A stretch of 64,000 nt of DNA from Lytechinus variegatus (Eukaryota; Echinodermata; Echinoidea; Temnopleuroida; Toxopneustidae), in assembly GCF_018143015.1 (NCBI RefSeq), contig NC_054750.1, positions 10,258,501 to 10,322,500 of the forward strand, written 5' to 3'. The notes under the pieces are model-generated. The model saw only the letters and a list, made by a program, of their open reading frames with translations, was not told where the DNA came from and did no database searches. The position numbers and the translations under genes are program-made. Below, piece after piece: positions 12,423 through 25,597 of this stretch. The number at the start of each line of letters is the position of its first letter. The first letter of the stretch is position 1.

Positions 12423-13011
12423 AGAGGAGGAGGAAGATGCGAATGTTAGCGATCAAGATTTCTAACGAATTCATGCTAACAACAAAATGTATTTAAATAT
12501 TTTTAAGTCGTAACCAATAAGATTCGCTCATTATGCTCGCATTATTTTGTCCAATGAGATATGTATCATGTTCTCGAAAACAAAATATGCTTGAATTGTT
12601 TCATTTTTAGGTCATTATACCAGAAAACTTAACATCGCGCTTCGCGAGCACAATATCATAGGGAGAAAATTGTCCTGTTCTTGATTTTTTTTGTACATTA
12701 CAGTCCTTAAAATTGTCCTATTTGCAGGTCACTTTATGCAGAACTTTCCCTTTGCCCTATATCATTTGCTTATAGTGTTAGGTATTCTGTTCATGAATTT
12801 CTGAAAAGTTCCTAAAAAGTCCCTTTTTGGGGTCATTATAAAAAAAATAGCTCGGGCTTTGAGGTTGCATTATTATTTTGACTACTATAGTAATTGATAT
12901 ATGACTACCTGCACCCTGCTTTGGTTTTAGAAGAGGCGATCGTGGACTGTTTTTTTTCGCGCCTCACCCCCCCCCCCCCCATGGACAAAGCTGGATCCGC
13001 CTCTTTTGGTG
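12290..13011. mobile_element. Repeat element within intron 1, with GGATCC ends and internal tandem units
   Basis: The ends carry short inverted repeats (AGCGGATCCA at the left; on the right, read backwards, GGCGGATCCAGC). Inside lie a GAA/GGA purine tract (12346-12440), about three diverged units of roughly 115 bp that begin AGGTCATTATA / AGGTCACTTTAT / GGGTCATTATA (12608-12855), and a poly-C run at 12967. It sits in the first intron of the acidic membrane-protein gene. The limits are approximate. Confidence 0.5.
12346..12440 (+). repeat. (GAA/GGA)n purine microsatellite
   Basis: A nearly pure run of GAA, GGA and GAG triplets. The poly-Arg and poly-Leu open frames across it are artefacts of the repeat. 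Confidence 0.9.
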
Positions 13012-13756
13012 TCTTCTGTGCACACTAGCTGTCACCACGGCTGACCTCGTATTAATTTTATTTGTGCATTAACCACAGTGCAAATCACAATGGCTATTGT
13101 TGTGATGAAGAAAATATGTTGAAATTATTTTCTTTCCACAAGCAGACATGTTTTCCACGAGCCTATTTCAGTGTTCTGTTCGCTTTACACTCCCTTCATT
13201 TTCCTTATTTTTATGAAAAATAAGCTGACTGTGCAGTCATTCGAATGTAAACAATATTATACAATACAACATTATTGTGCCTGTTCGAAATACCAGGGCA
13301 TTGTTATTTATTTGTGCATAATGAAATAAACAATATCTTTTCCATCAATTTTTTTGAGAGATATCTAATAAATTTCCTAGTAAATTAATATTGATATCAA
13401 ACCGAGTTGCACGGACTTTTAAGAAAAGTCACGGCTATGCCGCTCCCCACTGTCTCCCGCCTTTATTATTCTCTCACCCTTCCAGCCATCAATGAGCGAT
13501 ACACAGTCACACGCATATGAAATATGAAGAACACTGTCATTTATAACACAAGTATAAGCAACCAAACACAGGATAGTTTTATCATAACAAATTCATATAG
13601 GGTTCGTTTTTATCTATTCTAACGATCTAAACGAACTTGAAAAATTTGAAATGAATTTATGATGTAATCTTCTAATAAAAGAATAAATTCTGTGACATTT
13701 TACAATGCTTTGCACCCCCCCCCCCTCCTCTGGGAAAAATAATAGTAGGCACTTAC

Positions 13757-13841
13757 CTGTATTGTTTTGTGCATTCACGACTGCGAAAGAGCAGACGATT
13801 ACCGCTATCACAAGCGTGACAAATTGTGACGTCATCTTCAT
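13757..13841 (-). CDS. Exon 1: signal peptide of the acidic membrane protein
   Basis: This exon encodes MKMTSQFVTLVIAVIVCSFA followed by VVNAQNNT. The hydrophobic core and the VNA|Q end form a textbook signal peptide, with cleavage probably before Q25. The next residues, NNT, are an N-glycosylation sequon. Donor ACAG|GTAAGT, phase 1. Two Met codons are possible (residues 1 and 3); the upstream one is used here. A possible acceptor (GCATATGCAG) about 18 bases before the ATG suggests a non-coding exon further upstream. Function is inferred only from the four-exon architecture: a secreted-side acidic protein anchored in the plasma membrane. Confidence 0.75.
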
Positions 13842-14195
13842 TCAGGCGATTGAACTGCATATGCGATAATAATAAAAAGAGAAAGGGGAGACCTTGTGAG
13901 AATACCTTTATTATGAATATCATGTGCCGCAAGGTTATGTGATATTATATTGCCTCTATTTCTGTCTCATATATCATGACTATTTTGGTTATGCTCAAGA
14001 TGGTTGCATTGCATGCCGTTTGACAGAAAATATTTGAACACAATATCGAGTGATAAAATGTGCTTATATTTCTGATCGTAATACCACAATGTTCTCAGTG
14101 TTTAACTTTATTCTTCAAGATATTGGTTCTTCTCGGTCCTCTCTCCCCCTCAACCCCCTTCTCTCTCCTTCTCTCTTCTTTCTTTCTAATAACTC

Positions 14196-14322
14196 GGTCA
14201 CATTTTGATCTACAGCGACCGTACACGGCGAGTCGAAAACAGCCGTTTTATTCAAACCACAAAGTATGTATATATAGCTGGTACAAATAAATGTTAAAAC
14301 GCCGTATAGAGCAAATGTGACC
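14196..14322. mobile_element. Palindromic MITE family F, copy 1 (shortened)
   Basis: Ends GGTCACATTTTGATCTACAG and, read backwards from the right, GGTCACATTTGCTCTATACG. The arms include GGCGAGTCGAAAACAGCCGT and a diverged partner. The same family is seen at 33291-33461 and, interrupted, at 51235-53730. This copy has lost most of its right arm. Confidence 0.8.
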
Positions 14323-15565
14323 TCTCTCTCCTTCCATTTCCAAGTACAATACTGGCAATCATCTTTAACTTAAAACATCAGCAAAGAAGCAGAACCGGAG
14401 AGAAATGTCAATTAGCTAACTCCTTACACGTTCATGGCATAAAAATGGTAAGCATGTTTACTCTTATACTCAAGATAGCGCCTGGGTGATACCTATATAT
14501 TTTCATTGACGCACAACATTACTGAAGATATGGGCCAGTATAACGCTCTTCTGCCATTCAAAATATTATAAAGAACTAATGAATTCACTTAAAGATTATT
14601 TTTACTATAGTTTTTACACGTGGGGTCCAAAATATCTCCGAACGAGAGAGCGATGCTACAAAGTGTAGCTCTGTACTTCTAACCTTAAATAAGTTTGTCC
14701 GAATTACAAATTTTTACTTTTTGGAAAATACGTGTGGGTAGGAGAGAGAAAAGATCTTGTTTGATAAAATTTTGAAAAAGAGCTTTTCATTCCCTTAATT
14801 TTCATTCTAATATCCAACCCCAAATTGTCGCTTTGTCATTGTTGAATGAGAAGTTTAATTGGTTAAGAGAAAATAACTTGTTTTTAATATATCTTGTATC
14901 TACTCCAAGGAAATATAAATTGCCCGTTTAGTTGTATTTTTAGAACAAGAAAAAAAAACATAGAATGGCACAGAAGTCCGCATCAAATTAAATTTGCACA
15001 ACGCTATTGGATGATTGAGCTATACATGCTCCCATTCGAGATGAAAGATTCCTTCTCCATGCATGCATGCTTCGTTTTTTAGTTTTCTCCCTAAATAATC
15101 ACTTTATTGACATTAGGTAATCTACATCACACAAGCTATTAAAGACTATAGTAGATCCATCCATATTTGTATATGATTCGTATAATTTTCGTGAACTAAG
15201 TATACATATACCCTCCCCCTCACCCCCCCAAAAAAAAATCCAATAGAAATGGGGAAAATATACATGTAGGCCTAGATGATTGGCCATAAGCTCAATAAAA
15301 ACTAGTGCTAAAAAGAGAGAAAATGTCATGCTCTTCAAGTAATCGTATACATAGATCGATAAATTATGCATGCGAAACAAATGAAAATCATCTTTCTAAA
15401 CACAGAATAAAATTGACTTTTCTTTACACAGTTAATTGCTGGTTCAATATTTTGAAGCTAAATTTATGAGAACGGCTTTATTGTAACCAGGTTAAGAGAC
15501 CTTATACTGATTTTACAACATGTACAGTCCTCATAAAGGAGATCCGCTGTTGAATTTACATCGTA
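14323..15565. other. Gene-free stretch
   Basis: AT-rich DNA upstream of the acidic membrane-protein gene. I see no supported exon. The short open frames on both strands have no splice context. Confidence 0.35.
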
Positions 15566-15701
15566 TATTTATTCAATAATTTATTTATTCATTCTTTTAT
15601 TCAATTATTTATTCATTTATTCAATTATTTATTTATTCCTTTATTTATTTATTTATTTATTTATTCATTTGTTTGTTTATTCATTTAGTCATTTATTTAT
15701 T
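15566..15701 (+). repeat. (TTTA)n microsatellite
   Basis: A run of TTTA/TTCA tetranucleotides, purest at 15641-15663, with TTCA, TTTG and TTCG variants toward both edges. Confidence 0.9.
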
Positions 15702-16510
15702 CGTTTTTGCATGTCATGACAATGTACATAGTGTGACCACCACAAAAACTGTTATTTGAAAGTAATAAATTAATACACCCTCGGGGATTTTAGCAGCAAG
15801 AAATGGACAGATGGATAGGGAAGCAGCGAAAATAGTAATTATAAAATGATAGTATGGATATAAAATCAAATGATTGATGGAAATCTATCACATCATCGGT
15901 CAGCATGATTATGTTTTAGATAGGAAAATGTGCTAATGACTTAATTGTACTAATGACTCATAGTATACTAATGAATAGTTCTATTACCATGATTACCCGG
16001 ACATGTGGTTTTAAGGTGAGGATGTTTTTTGTAATAATAAGGAGCAACATCATTATACTTGTGTTTCATAATACGCGACATTTTGTTCATGCATTAGCAT
16101 ATAACAAAACGTTACTTTTATAACATGTTAGAACTGATCCAATGTACCTCGTGCATATATTTCTTTCTAATGCCCGCGATGACGTGCATTATTTGCATAC
16201 ATTTCCCTTGGACTTTCGTTTCGGAGCAAGTACTATAAGTCACTTGGGGAAATTAACATTAATGACTATGTTATAATCGCTCTATTTACATCCTTCCGAT
16301 ACAATACCCTCGATTTAGTTCGTTTTGAGCATCGTACAACAGTGTACAAAATATACAATATACTTATCGTTTGTCATTCTCTCAAATTAAACTTTATTAT
16401 ATAATATAGGGACAACCTTTGGTGAAAACGAATTTTCATATCCATTTCCATCTTAATCGAACGCGCATAATAATCATATAACCAGAAAATCATTCTAATT
16501 ACTGAGCCCA

Positions 16511-17294
16511 ATAGGTAGGGGAAGGCGGGGGTAAATTGTGACACTTTTTGCATTTTGCATCTTGGGAAACATTTTTCACCTATTTATAATATTCTACCCC
16601 ACACTGAAAGTCATTGTGACCTTTGAAAAAACGATGTCAAATGGCTCAACTTGTCCCATCTGTGGGGTAAGTTGAACCACAAAAACTATGTACAAAATGT
16701 AAGCGGGAAGAACCAGCATGTCATTTTTTCACTTGCTAATTCTCTATAAATACTAACATCCTCTAAAAGTAAAAGAACTGTCATGTGAATTTGCTCCTTT
16801 CTGCCTGCATATCAAAGGCTTTTTAAAGTTTGTTTGTTTTATTATACATTACCATAAGAATTACCATTGCTCAACTTGCCCTACACATGTATGTTGGCTT
16901 GCTCAAATTACCCCATTGTTAACTTAATGCGATATTTTACACATCCACGCATTTCTTATGCATCAATCATTTAAAAGACTATGACAAGAATGAGAACCCA
17001 TACCTGGATTAACAATGTTGTCCTTATTTCTTTATTATATCTAAAGACGTGTGTGGGCAAAAAGCACGGATCTATTTCACACCTTTTTAAAAAAAAATTT
17101 TGGCTGAAATTTATATTTTTCCCTCTAAAAAAAAAACTCTTTGTTTCGAAGTTGAAAACAATGTGGTGGGGTTAAGGGTTATGTAATAGGTCTTCAATAC
17201 ATGACACCACCACAATGTCTGACTCATTCATTATTGGCCAGGGGGTGGTGGCTCAACTTGCCCCTATGCTCAACTTATCCCGCCTTCCCCTATT
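16511..17294. mobile_element. TIR element family G, copy 1 (about 0.8 kb)
   Basis: The left end ATAGGTAGGGGAAGGCGGGG matches the right end read backwards, AATAGGGGAAGGCGGGATAA. Several GGGGTAAGTTGA / CTCAACTTGCCC motifs are scattered within. A diverged longer copy lies at 55991-57605. No transposase frame is visible, so it is non-autonomous. Confidence 0.85.
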
Positions 17295-17772
17295 AATTTT
17301 CTGGGGAGTCCAAAAATTACCAAATAATGTGTTTTCAACATGTGCTTATATCCCTGCTACGACGGGTACATGTAAGTGGACTGCAAGAGTGAATTCCATC
17401 CATCTCTTGTGGAGAGGAGGAGGAGATGCACCTTTGATTTTAAACTCTTTTGTAATCGCGAGAATGTATACGATCTTATGACTGAGCAAAGGAAGAATTT
17501 TGAGCCTGTTTAAACTGGAGTGCTCTTCTTTGATTATATTGAGTCATCATGTTCGTGCCTCTAGCCCTCTGCCCTTCAGTGGATGAATGAATGAATATAC
17601 TTCGTTTTGCACTGAAGCAATGGAAGGACCAGTCGTTTTCAATGTCCAGTACAGTGCTTTAAACACTCAATGCTAACTTTAGATATATGACTCACACATT
17701 AATTCAATCGTGCAATTTCGGTACGTGCTATAGAAATGAATACATGTACATGTATATACATGTAGAATATAC

Positions 17773-17896
<124 letters not shown>

Positions 17897-18629
17897 GAAA
17901 GTATAATATTGAAAGCTACAGTTCTATTAAGGTTCACGCAATCATTAACTGTGTCTTTTGAGTGTTATTACTGGTCTTCTTTCGCTATTATAATTACAGG
18001 AAGGAAATGCACACGTAAATGTTACAGGAATCTACTGCTGGAATCACCGTGAAACAGAATAGTTAATCGTGTTTCTAGTATTGGTCATCATTTCCTTTAT
18101 CGCGTTACCATGGAAAATTGTGGTTTCTCCGTATTTTACGCAAAAGTTATTTCAATGATATCAGTGCGTGATTGTTAACGTATTCAAAGACAGTAGGGTA
18201 GGAATTGGTACACATGGGAAGTTACACGATTATACATTCTACACACTGGAATGGTATACAGGGTATTATATACGCATGAGCAATCCAGCAACTAAGCTCT
18301 AGTTTACATCGCAAGATATTCTCTGCTTTTGATAAAGGCGAAATAAAAAGCCCTCACAAGAATGAGTTCTCGTGCGAAGCCATCGTATACGTTTATAGCG
18401 TTTTTATAAACATCAGTGGCTATACAGCATGCAGGTCAAAATATAGTTCTAAATAAATTTATTATAGTATTTTTGTAATCATAACCTCGATTGATAACTT
18501 AAAGCCTTAAAGTGGACATACATAAATATATATAGTGGTATAGAAATTAAATTAATGAAGTATAAAAGATGAAAAGGTATACATTATATATAATTAACCT
18601 CGCATGATATAAAACAAAGTCAAATATAT

Positions 18630-18671
18630 ATACATACACACACACACACACACAAATATATATATATATAA
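18630..18671. repeat. (CA)n-(AT)n microsatellite
   Basis: A CA run joined to an AT run. Smaller CA runs also occur at about 19068-19144 and 19774-19798. Confidence 0.85.
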
Positions 18672-19808
18672 ATGCATAGCGTTACACTTGATGTTTTAAA
18701 CTTCAGACTGAACCCGATAATATATAATACATGCATATCACGCAGGAAACCCAGGGCGCCTCTGACAGAGATGAAAAAAGTACATATAACTGCACGCTGA
18801 AAGCACGTGTACACATAGTCCTCTGCACAAAAGCATCAATCAAAGTTATGTTTTGGCACCTATCTATCAATCAAATAAACATGGTAGATAATAAATCCAT
18901 GAATCAGTGTTGGATAATTTTGCTCATCAATGTGAGAATAAAGATGTTACTTACCAAATGGGATGCGTTGACAATCTTGAGAAACGCCGGTTATATTCGA
19001 GTATATACCACGCCTCTTAGAATAGATATGTGGAAGATTCCCATGTAGAGCGAATCACATACAAAATGCGATACACACACAGATAGATGTATTGGTATTT
19101 TCCATACGAATCTCAGAGCAAGAGTACACACACACATACACACACTCTTCTCGATTTGGCGTTAGACGGATGAACTGGTATCTTAATACTACGCACGCAC
19201 CAATACGCCACGATACTCTCAATGAATGGAACTAGTTACAAGTTTTTACAATCAAATCTTTCCGCCTCAACGGAATGCCTTTATTTACTAGGCTAACATC
19301 AACAAAGTCATTAACTGGTTGCTCAGAATAGAGATGCTTGAAAATAGATAAAATCCGTGAGAAATATTCTGATTCAAATAACAGAAGCCAACTTGATTTA
19401 TAACGTTAATAGTTACCATTTCTAGTGCCCTAGTATGCTTTTAATGACACACTGTAGTTGTGAAAGTATTGTTTCAATTAATGATCAAATTTTTATACGT
19501 CATAGAGAGCAGTGAGTTTGCAACATGGAAGCTTACACTGGAAAAACATTTAGTTGATAAGCGATGTCATTTCCTTTATTGGTTTATGTTATCTCTCTCC
19601 CTCTCTCTCGGCCAATAAAAATATCTATGACCATTCTATCAACTTAGTTCAGACAATAAAATCTAATAGTAGAAACCGAAGTTTAAAAACCATGAAGACA
19701 AAGCCAAGTAAATACAGATTGAGAGCATTTTATTCCATCTTCATGAAGAGATTTATATATTCAAACAAATCATACACACACACACACACACACACACATA
19801 TGTATATA

Positions 19809-20198
19809 TTAGATTATGACTGCATAAACTGCAATAGCTTTCCATATATGAATAAAATTCATGTACAGTTTCCCCCTGCAATAACTTAAGCAATTATTTA
19901 ACAGCTTCAATAGTGTTATGACTTAGTTTTACACTTTAACTGTCAGTTTTGATTTTTTTTACATATATTAAGAGTTGTTTCATTTCCTTTTGTTACTGTA
20001 CTGATTTATTTTCCATATATACTTAGATAACATATATTTGGTCATAAATCGATTCTGTTTGGTATCAATTAAAGATCGAAGTGTGATCTCAACATGACTC
20101 TTTAAATATGATTAATAATGCTCAGAGTTTGATCCTCTCGTTCTTTATTCCATAATAGTAACATGTATCTTTTTAATGTTAGAAAGAAGTATAAAATC
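19809..20198 (+). repeat. Direct duplication, copy 1 (390 bp)
   Basis: It starts TTAGATTATGACTGCATAAA and ends AGAAAGAAGTATAAAATC. Copy 2 at 20225-20616 is almost identical; I count only about ten differences by eye. The copies are separated by a (TATC)n run. Not coding in any frame. Confidence 0.9.
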
Positions 20199-20226
20199 TA
20201 TCTATCTATCTATCTATCTATCTATT
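20197..20226 (+). repeat. (TATC)n microsatellite between the duplicated copies
   Basis: About seven TATC units placed exactly at the junction between the two 390 bp copies. Confidence 0.9.
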
Positions 20227-20616
20227 AGATTATGACTGCATAAACTGCAATAGCTTTCCATATACGAATAAAATTCATGTACAGTTTCCCCCTGCAATAA
20301 CTTAAGCAATTATTTAACAGCTTCAATAGTGTTATGATTTCGTTTTACACTTTAATTGTCAGTTTTGATTTTTTTTTTACATGTATTTAGAGTTGTTTCA
20401 TTTCCTTTTGTTACTGTACTGATTTATTTTCCTTATATACTTAGAAAACATATATTTGGTCATAAATCGATTCTGTTTGGTATCAATTAAAGATCGAAGT
20501 GTGATCTCAACATGACTCTTTAAATATGATTAATAATGCTCAGAGTTTGATCCTCTCGTTCTTTATTCCATAATAGTAATATATATCTTTTTAATGTTAG
20601 AAAGAAGTATAAAATC
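20225..20616 (+). repeat. Direct duplication, copy 2 (392 bp)
   Basis: Second copy of the 19809-20198 unit. The few differences include small changes in T-run length and several substitutions, such as CATATACGAATAAAATTC against CATATATGAATAAAATTC. Confidence 0.9.
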
Positions 20617-20891
20617 GCGTTAGTCATCCTTTCTTCTTTATATAATTTAGTATACATTTCGCCTCAATAGAGATATCGACATATTTATATGTATAAAACT
20701 TGGACATCTAAAGACAGTACTTAATTAAAAAAAGTTGAAAAAATATGCATTGGACTTATAGACCATGTAACCGGTATTAAGCCAAGGGCCAATGTCACAG
20801 TAGAGTTGTGATTTGTTTTAAAGGACCATCTCTTTATCTTTCTCTTTTCTATATACTGTTACCATTAGCCAAACTCATTTTCCGCCTAAAC

Positions 20892-21171
20892 CTACACTGT
20901 TAGAAAAAATAAAAGAAGTTCCTGCAGCAGAGTCTCGAGAATAATTGTGATCTTACCGAATTGCGTAATCTTACAGGAAATTGGTACTTGATGTATGGAA
21001 TCTTACAAATTTCCTTGAATAAAACACCCTTTTCCCCCTTTTTAAACAGACCTGTTCTGTTAAGTTGCAGAAAAATTCTTGTTTTATTAATTTACAGAAT
21101 GAATCTGTTATTGCTTTCTACAAAATCTTCTGTTTATTTTCTGTAAAATCACGGTTTTTTTAACAGTGTAG
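20892..21171. mobile_element. MITE with CTACACTGTTA ends
   Basis: Left end CTACACTGTTAGAAAAAATA; right end, read backwards, CTACACTGTTAAAAAAACCG. The interior has repeated TTACAGAA/TTCTGTAA-type words. About 280 bp, non-coding. Confidence 0.75.
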
Positions 21172-21283
21172 TAGACCCATAATCTAATTATGGTACATTA
21201 TCTAACTTCACAGTCCTGACCCCCCCGTGGCCTATTTCTCGATCTCTAATTTTGTATCATTATCTCATCTTGTATTTTTATAC

Positions 21284-21510
21284 CCCCTCTCTCTTTCTCT
21301 CTCTCCCCCTCTCTGACTCCGCATATATACGTGCATTAGGGGCTGCTTATAAACCATCGTCTTTCTCTCTTTCAGTGTCTGTGGTTGAGCAGGTCCATGG
21401 GTTGAGGAAGGGTATGTTCATGTGCAGGTGTGCGTGTGTATGTCCCCATATATATTTGAGTCTACATCTCCCTCTCTAGTTCACTCTCTCTTACTGTCTC
21501 TGTCTCTCGC
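21284..21510 (+). repeat. CT-rich low-complexity stretch
   Basis: Several (CT)n and CTCC runs. The predicted short open frame across it has low-complexity Ser/Leu composition and no gene support. Confidence 0.6.
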
Positions 21511-22195
21511 TCTCATTCTGTCTAATAATAAAAATATAACACCCCTCCCCTCTATCTCCATCGAGGGCTCATGAAGGGTCAGACCAGTATAAATCCCGTC
21601 TTTCTTACCCCCTCCCCCCTTCTCTACATGTTGGGTTCTATCTCTAGTTTACTTCTTTCAATTTTTCTATTCTTCTACCATATTCTCAACTCAATTGTGC
21701 TCATCGAGTACCCCACCCACCCATTCTCCACTAATCCGTTTTCACACGCGCATTCAATCTTTCAATTGAATTATGTAACGCGAATGTGAAATCAATGAAG
21801 GACGCAGACTCCATACTGGGCTTCACAAAACTGGGTAATTGATTTTAGTACAGGTTTTCACGATTGAATGCGTTGGCAATAATGTGCACTCAATCGTACA
21901 ATTAGTTGTAAGATCAGTCGCTCGGGCAGTCGCTAAGGTTTGTGTTACATGGCACAGGTTTGAAAGGCTCATTGATCATTCGATCTACATTCACCTGACC
22001 ATTGCCATGGCTGCTGAATGCGAGTATAAAAGAACTCAGCTTAAAAATGTCGGACAGGACTATTAAAATGTCTCAACAGAAGTTCGAGGATATATAGAAA
22101 ATCTTACGATTGATTTCTGAAAGTAATAAACTGAAAAATGATTTGCACAAAACTATTTTTGCTGATAAAAGTGTAGGGCCTACAGGTACGAAAGA

Positions 22196-23100
<905 letters not shown>

Positions 23101-23109
23101 ATAATAAAA

Positions 23110-24330
23110 ATACTAACACTACTACTACTAGTACAACGACTACAATGCCAATGATAATGACAGTAAGTATATTAATAACAACATTACCAATAATTAAGAT
23201 AATCATACCTTTATTCACGTCATCACACACAAACCAAGACAAAGATGTGAGACGAAATAAACTAAATGATTCTTAAAATTGGTGTAGCGAAAAATCATGA
23301 AATTTTTTTATTTCAATTTTTCCTATTTCGAAAAGACAAATAATTACCATACCCTTTAAATTGTTTCCAAGGTTTAATGACTGTTTTACTTCCCGGAGTT
23401 CCTGCAATACCGGATTTATACTACAAGATTTTAACATACATTAACATTTCAAAGTTTAGTTTATGTTGATCTATATCAATGAAAATATAGGTCAATTCGG
23501 TTCAAAATGGTTTATTCGAAATTTAGAATATTACTTTGCGGCACACCCCCACCCCTCCGATGAAAATCAAACGCACTGGATGCTTGAAGTTGCTGACCTT
23601 AAATGTCCCAGTGTTCTCTCTAACATTTTATTTCTTCATCCAGCTATGGGGTTAAGCTAAGGTGCTGAAAACTAATGATAATAATCATTGGAGATTTCCA
23701 CATAGATGGACCTGTCGCAATGTACATATTCGTGTTATTCCGCTTTTAAAATGAATGTTCTTGAATAGGAGTTACAGATGGATACATTATATTTGAAAAT
23801 ATGTTTGTTATCCTAGATTATACATATCTATATTATGCAAAAGGTATAACATGGTTCATTCTAAAAACAAATCAGTAAAAAGAAATGACTAGTTAATGGG
23901 GTCAGCTGTGTGCAACTGTTATTTTAGTCGTATTTAACTATTTTCTTGTCGTAGTTTATACTAGAATTGAGTTCTTTCTGACCATAATGTATGTCAGAAA
24001 AGTCAGAAATGTGACGAGACAATCAGTTGCACCCAGTTGTCTACTAGCCTAGTTAATTTCACTGATTTGTTTTTAGATTTTTTGAAAAATTTAATATTCA
24101 AGCTTATTCTTGTTAACTTCTATAAAAGATGTTAAAACTGGTGGTGATGTGGGATTTGTCTCTCGTAAATATTTTCACTACAATATATATGCCCTTTGAA
24201 TATTCGAGAATGTGATCAATTCAAGATTATTGTTTCTAATATTATCAGGATTAATAAAAAAAGATAAGGAGAAAATAGAAATTGGGTTACATGGAGGAAA
24301 AGGGAGGGGGTAGCAAAGGAAAAAAGAGTA
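23110..24330. other. Gene-free stretch
   Basis: AT-rich sequence following the triplet array. No supported exon, RNA gene or pairable element. Confidence 0.35.
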
Positions 24331-24345
24331 GAAAAGAATAAGCAG

Positions 24346-24425
24346 AGATAGATATATAGATAGATAGATAGATAGATAGAGAAAGATAGATAGATAGATA
24401 GATAGACAGACAGAAAGATAGATAA
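24346..24425 (+). repeat. (GATA)n microsatellite
   Basis: A GATA tetranucleotide run with GACA and GAAA variants. A CT-rich tract follows at 24480-24610. Confidence 0.9.
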
Positions 24426-24610
24426 ATGGATGAATATATTTGTATAAAGAAAGAGAGCAAAAAACAAAAAGACAGGAATATCTCTCTCTCTCTCTTCTCT
24501 CTCCTTGACCAGGCGATCTCGACGATATACTCTCCATGTTGGGGACTCCCACTGCCACCAACCCCCCTCACTATCTCTCTCTCTTTCAATCCATCTCTCT
24601 CTCTCTCTGC

Positions 24611-24700
24611 TAATATTCCTTTCATTTTTTGTCTTTCTCTCTCTGTATGTGTGTATATATATCTATATATATATATGAGAAAAAAATGAAAGGAATATAA
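24611..24700. repeat. Local inverted repeat (hairpin)
   Basis: AATATTCCTTTCATTTTTT at about 24612-24630 pairs with AAAAAATGAAAGGAATAT at about 24681-24698 around an AT-rich loop. There are extra CTCTCTCTG/CAGAGAGAG matches inside and outside. Confidence 0.75.
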
Positions 24701-25055
24701 ACAGAGAGAGAAAAAGAGAAAGTGGATCATGAAAAGAAAACATTGTCTGCTAGATGAGTCGGATTCTAAACTCAGCTGAGTAAACAATAAAGGTAACCAT
24801 AGCAACAGCGATGACGATGTTTCTTCCCACCTCTCAAATGTTCCCTGAATCCATCTTGTCGCTTCCATGAGTCATTTCTTTTCAACTTCAGTCTTCTATT
24901 TAACCAGATGTTAAAAACTCCCTCGGGGTTTTAATACAACACCAATTTTTAAATATAAACAATACTTAAAAAAAGAAATATTAGACAAATGCGAAATACA
25001 AGGTGCTTTTTTATATTGTTATTCCCAAGTTAAGAACAGTTGTTTTTTAATTCAT

Positions 25056-25212
25056 ACACCACTGTTTACCATATGAACTTTACAGTCGTTGCTTAACAGT
25101 TCAAACATGTCAAGTGCTTAAAACAACAGTTTATTTTTTTTAAGCACGTGTATTTAAAATGAAACAACTATTGGAAGTTACCAGAGGTTCATATTGGTAA
25201 ACAGTGTTGTAT
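25056..25212. mobile_element. Foldback MITE with CACTGTTTACC ends
   Basis: The left arm ACACCACTGTTTACCATATG pairs with the right arm read backwards, CAACACTGTTTACCAATATG. Further in, CAAGTGCTTAAAACAACAG pairs with CTGTTGTTTTAAGCACTTG near the centre. Confidence 0.8.
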
Positions 25213-25349
25213 AAAACATTCTATTACCGTTTTACTGTGCACACACAAACACTCACCCACATCCCCAAACACCCTCATACACACCCTAATACACACCCAC
25301 ACACCCACGCTCACAAACAGACGTGACTATTCTGCTTTTCTTTTTAGTC

Positions 25350-25485
25350 CAGAGTCCCGTAACACAAAGGCTAGCGATTAATCATACACTTGATTTTCAC
25401 GATTGATTGTACATTGTAAGTCAGTGGAATCAGGCGTAGAAAAATGTTCTACGATCAATGCTAAGCTTTGTGTTACGGGGCCCTG
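25350..25485. mobile_element. MITE family J, copy 1
   Basis: Left end AGAGTCCCGTAACACAAAGG; right end, read backwards, CAGGGCCCCGTAACACAAAG. The arms continue GCTAGCGATTAATC against GCTTAGCATTGATC. A diverged copy lies at 58238-58366, and related foldbacks lie at about 25600-26132 and 58663-58792. Confidence 0.85.
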
Positions 25486-25597
25486 AATCTATCCTAATAA
25501 ATAACATATAATTTGTAGAACTTTATACTAAAATAACAACCTGAAAATGAATGTGTAGGACTACGAAACCAGGACATGAGAGATGTGGTAAGATGAT

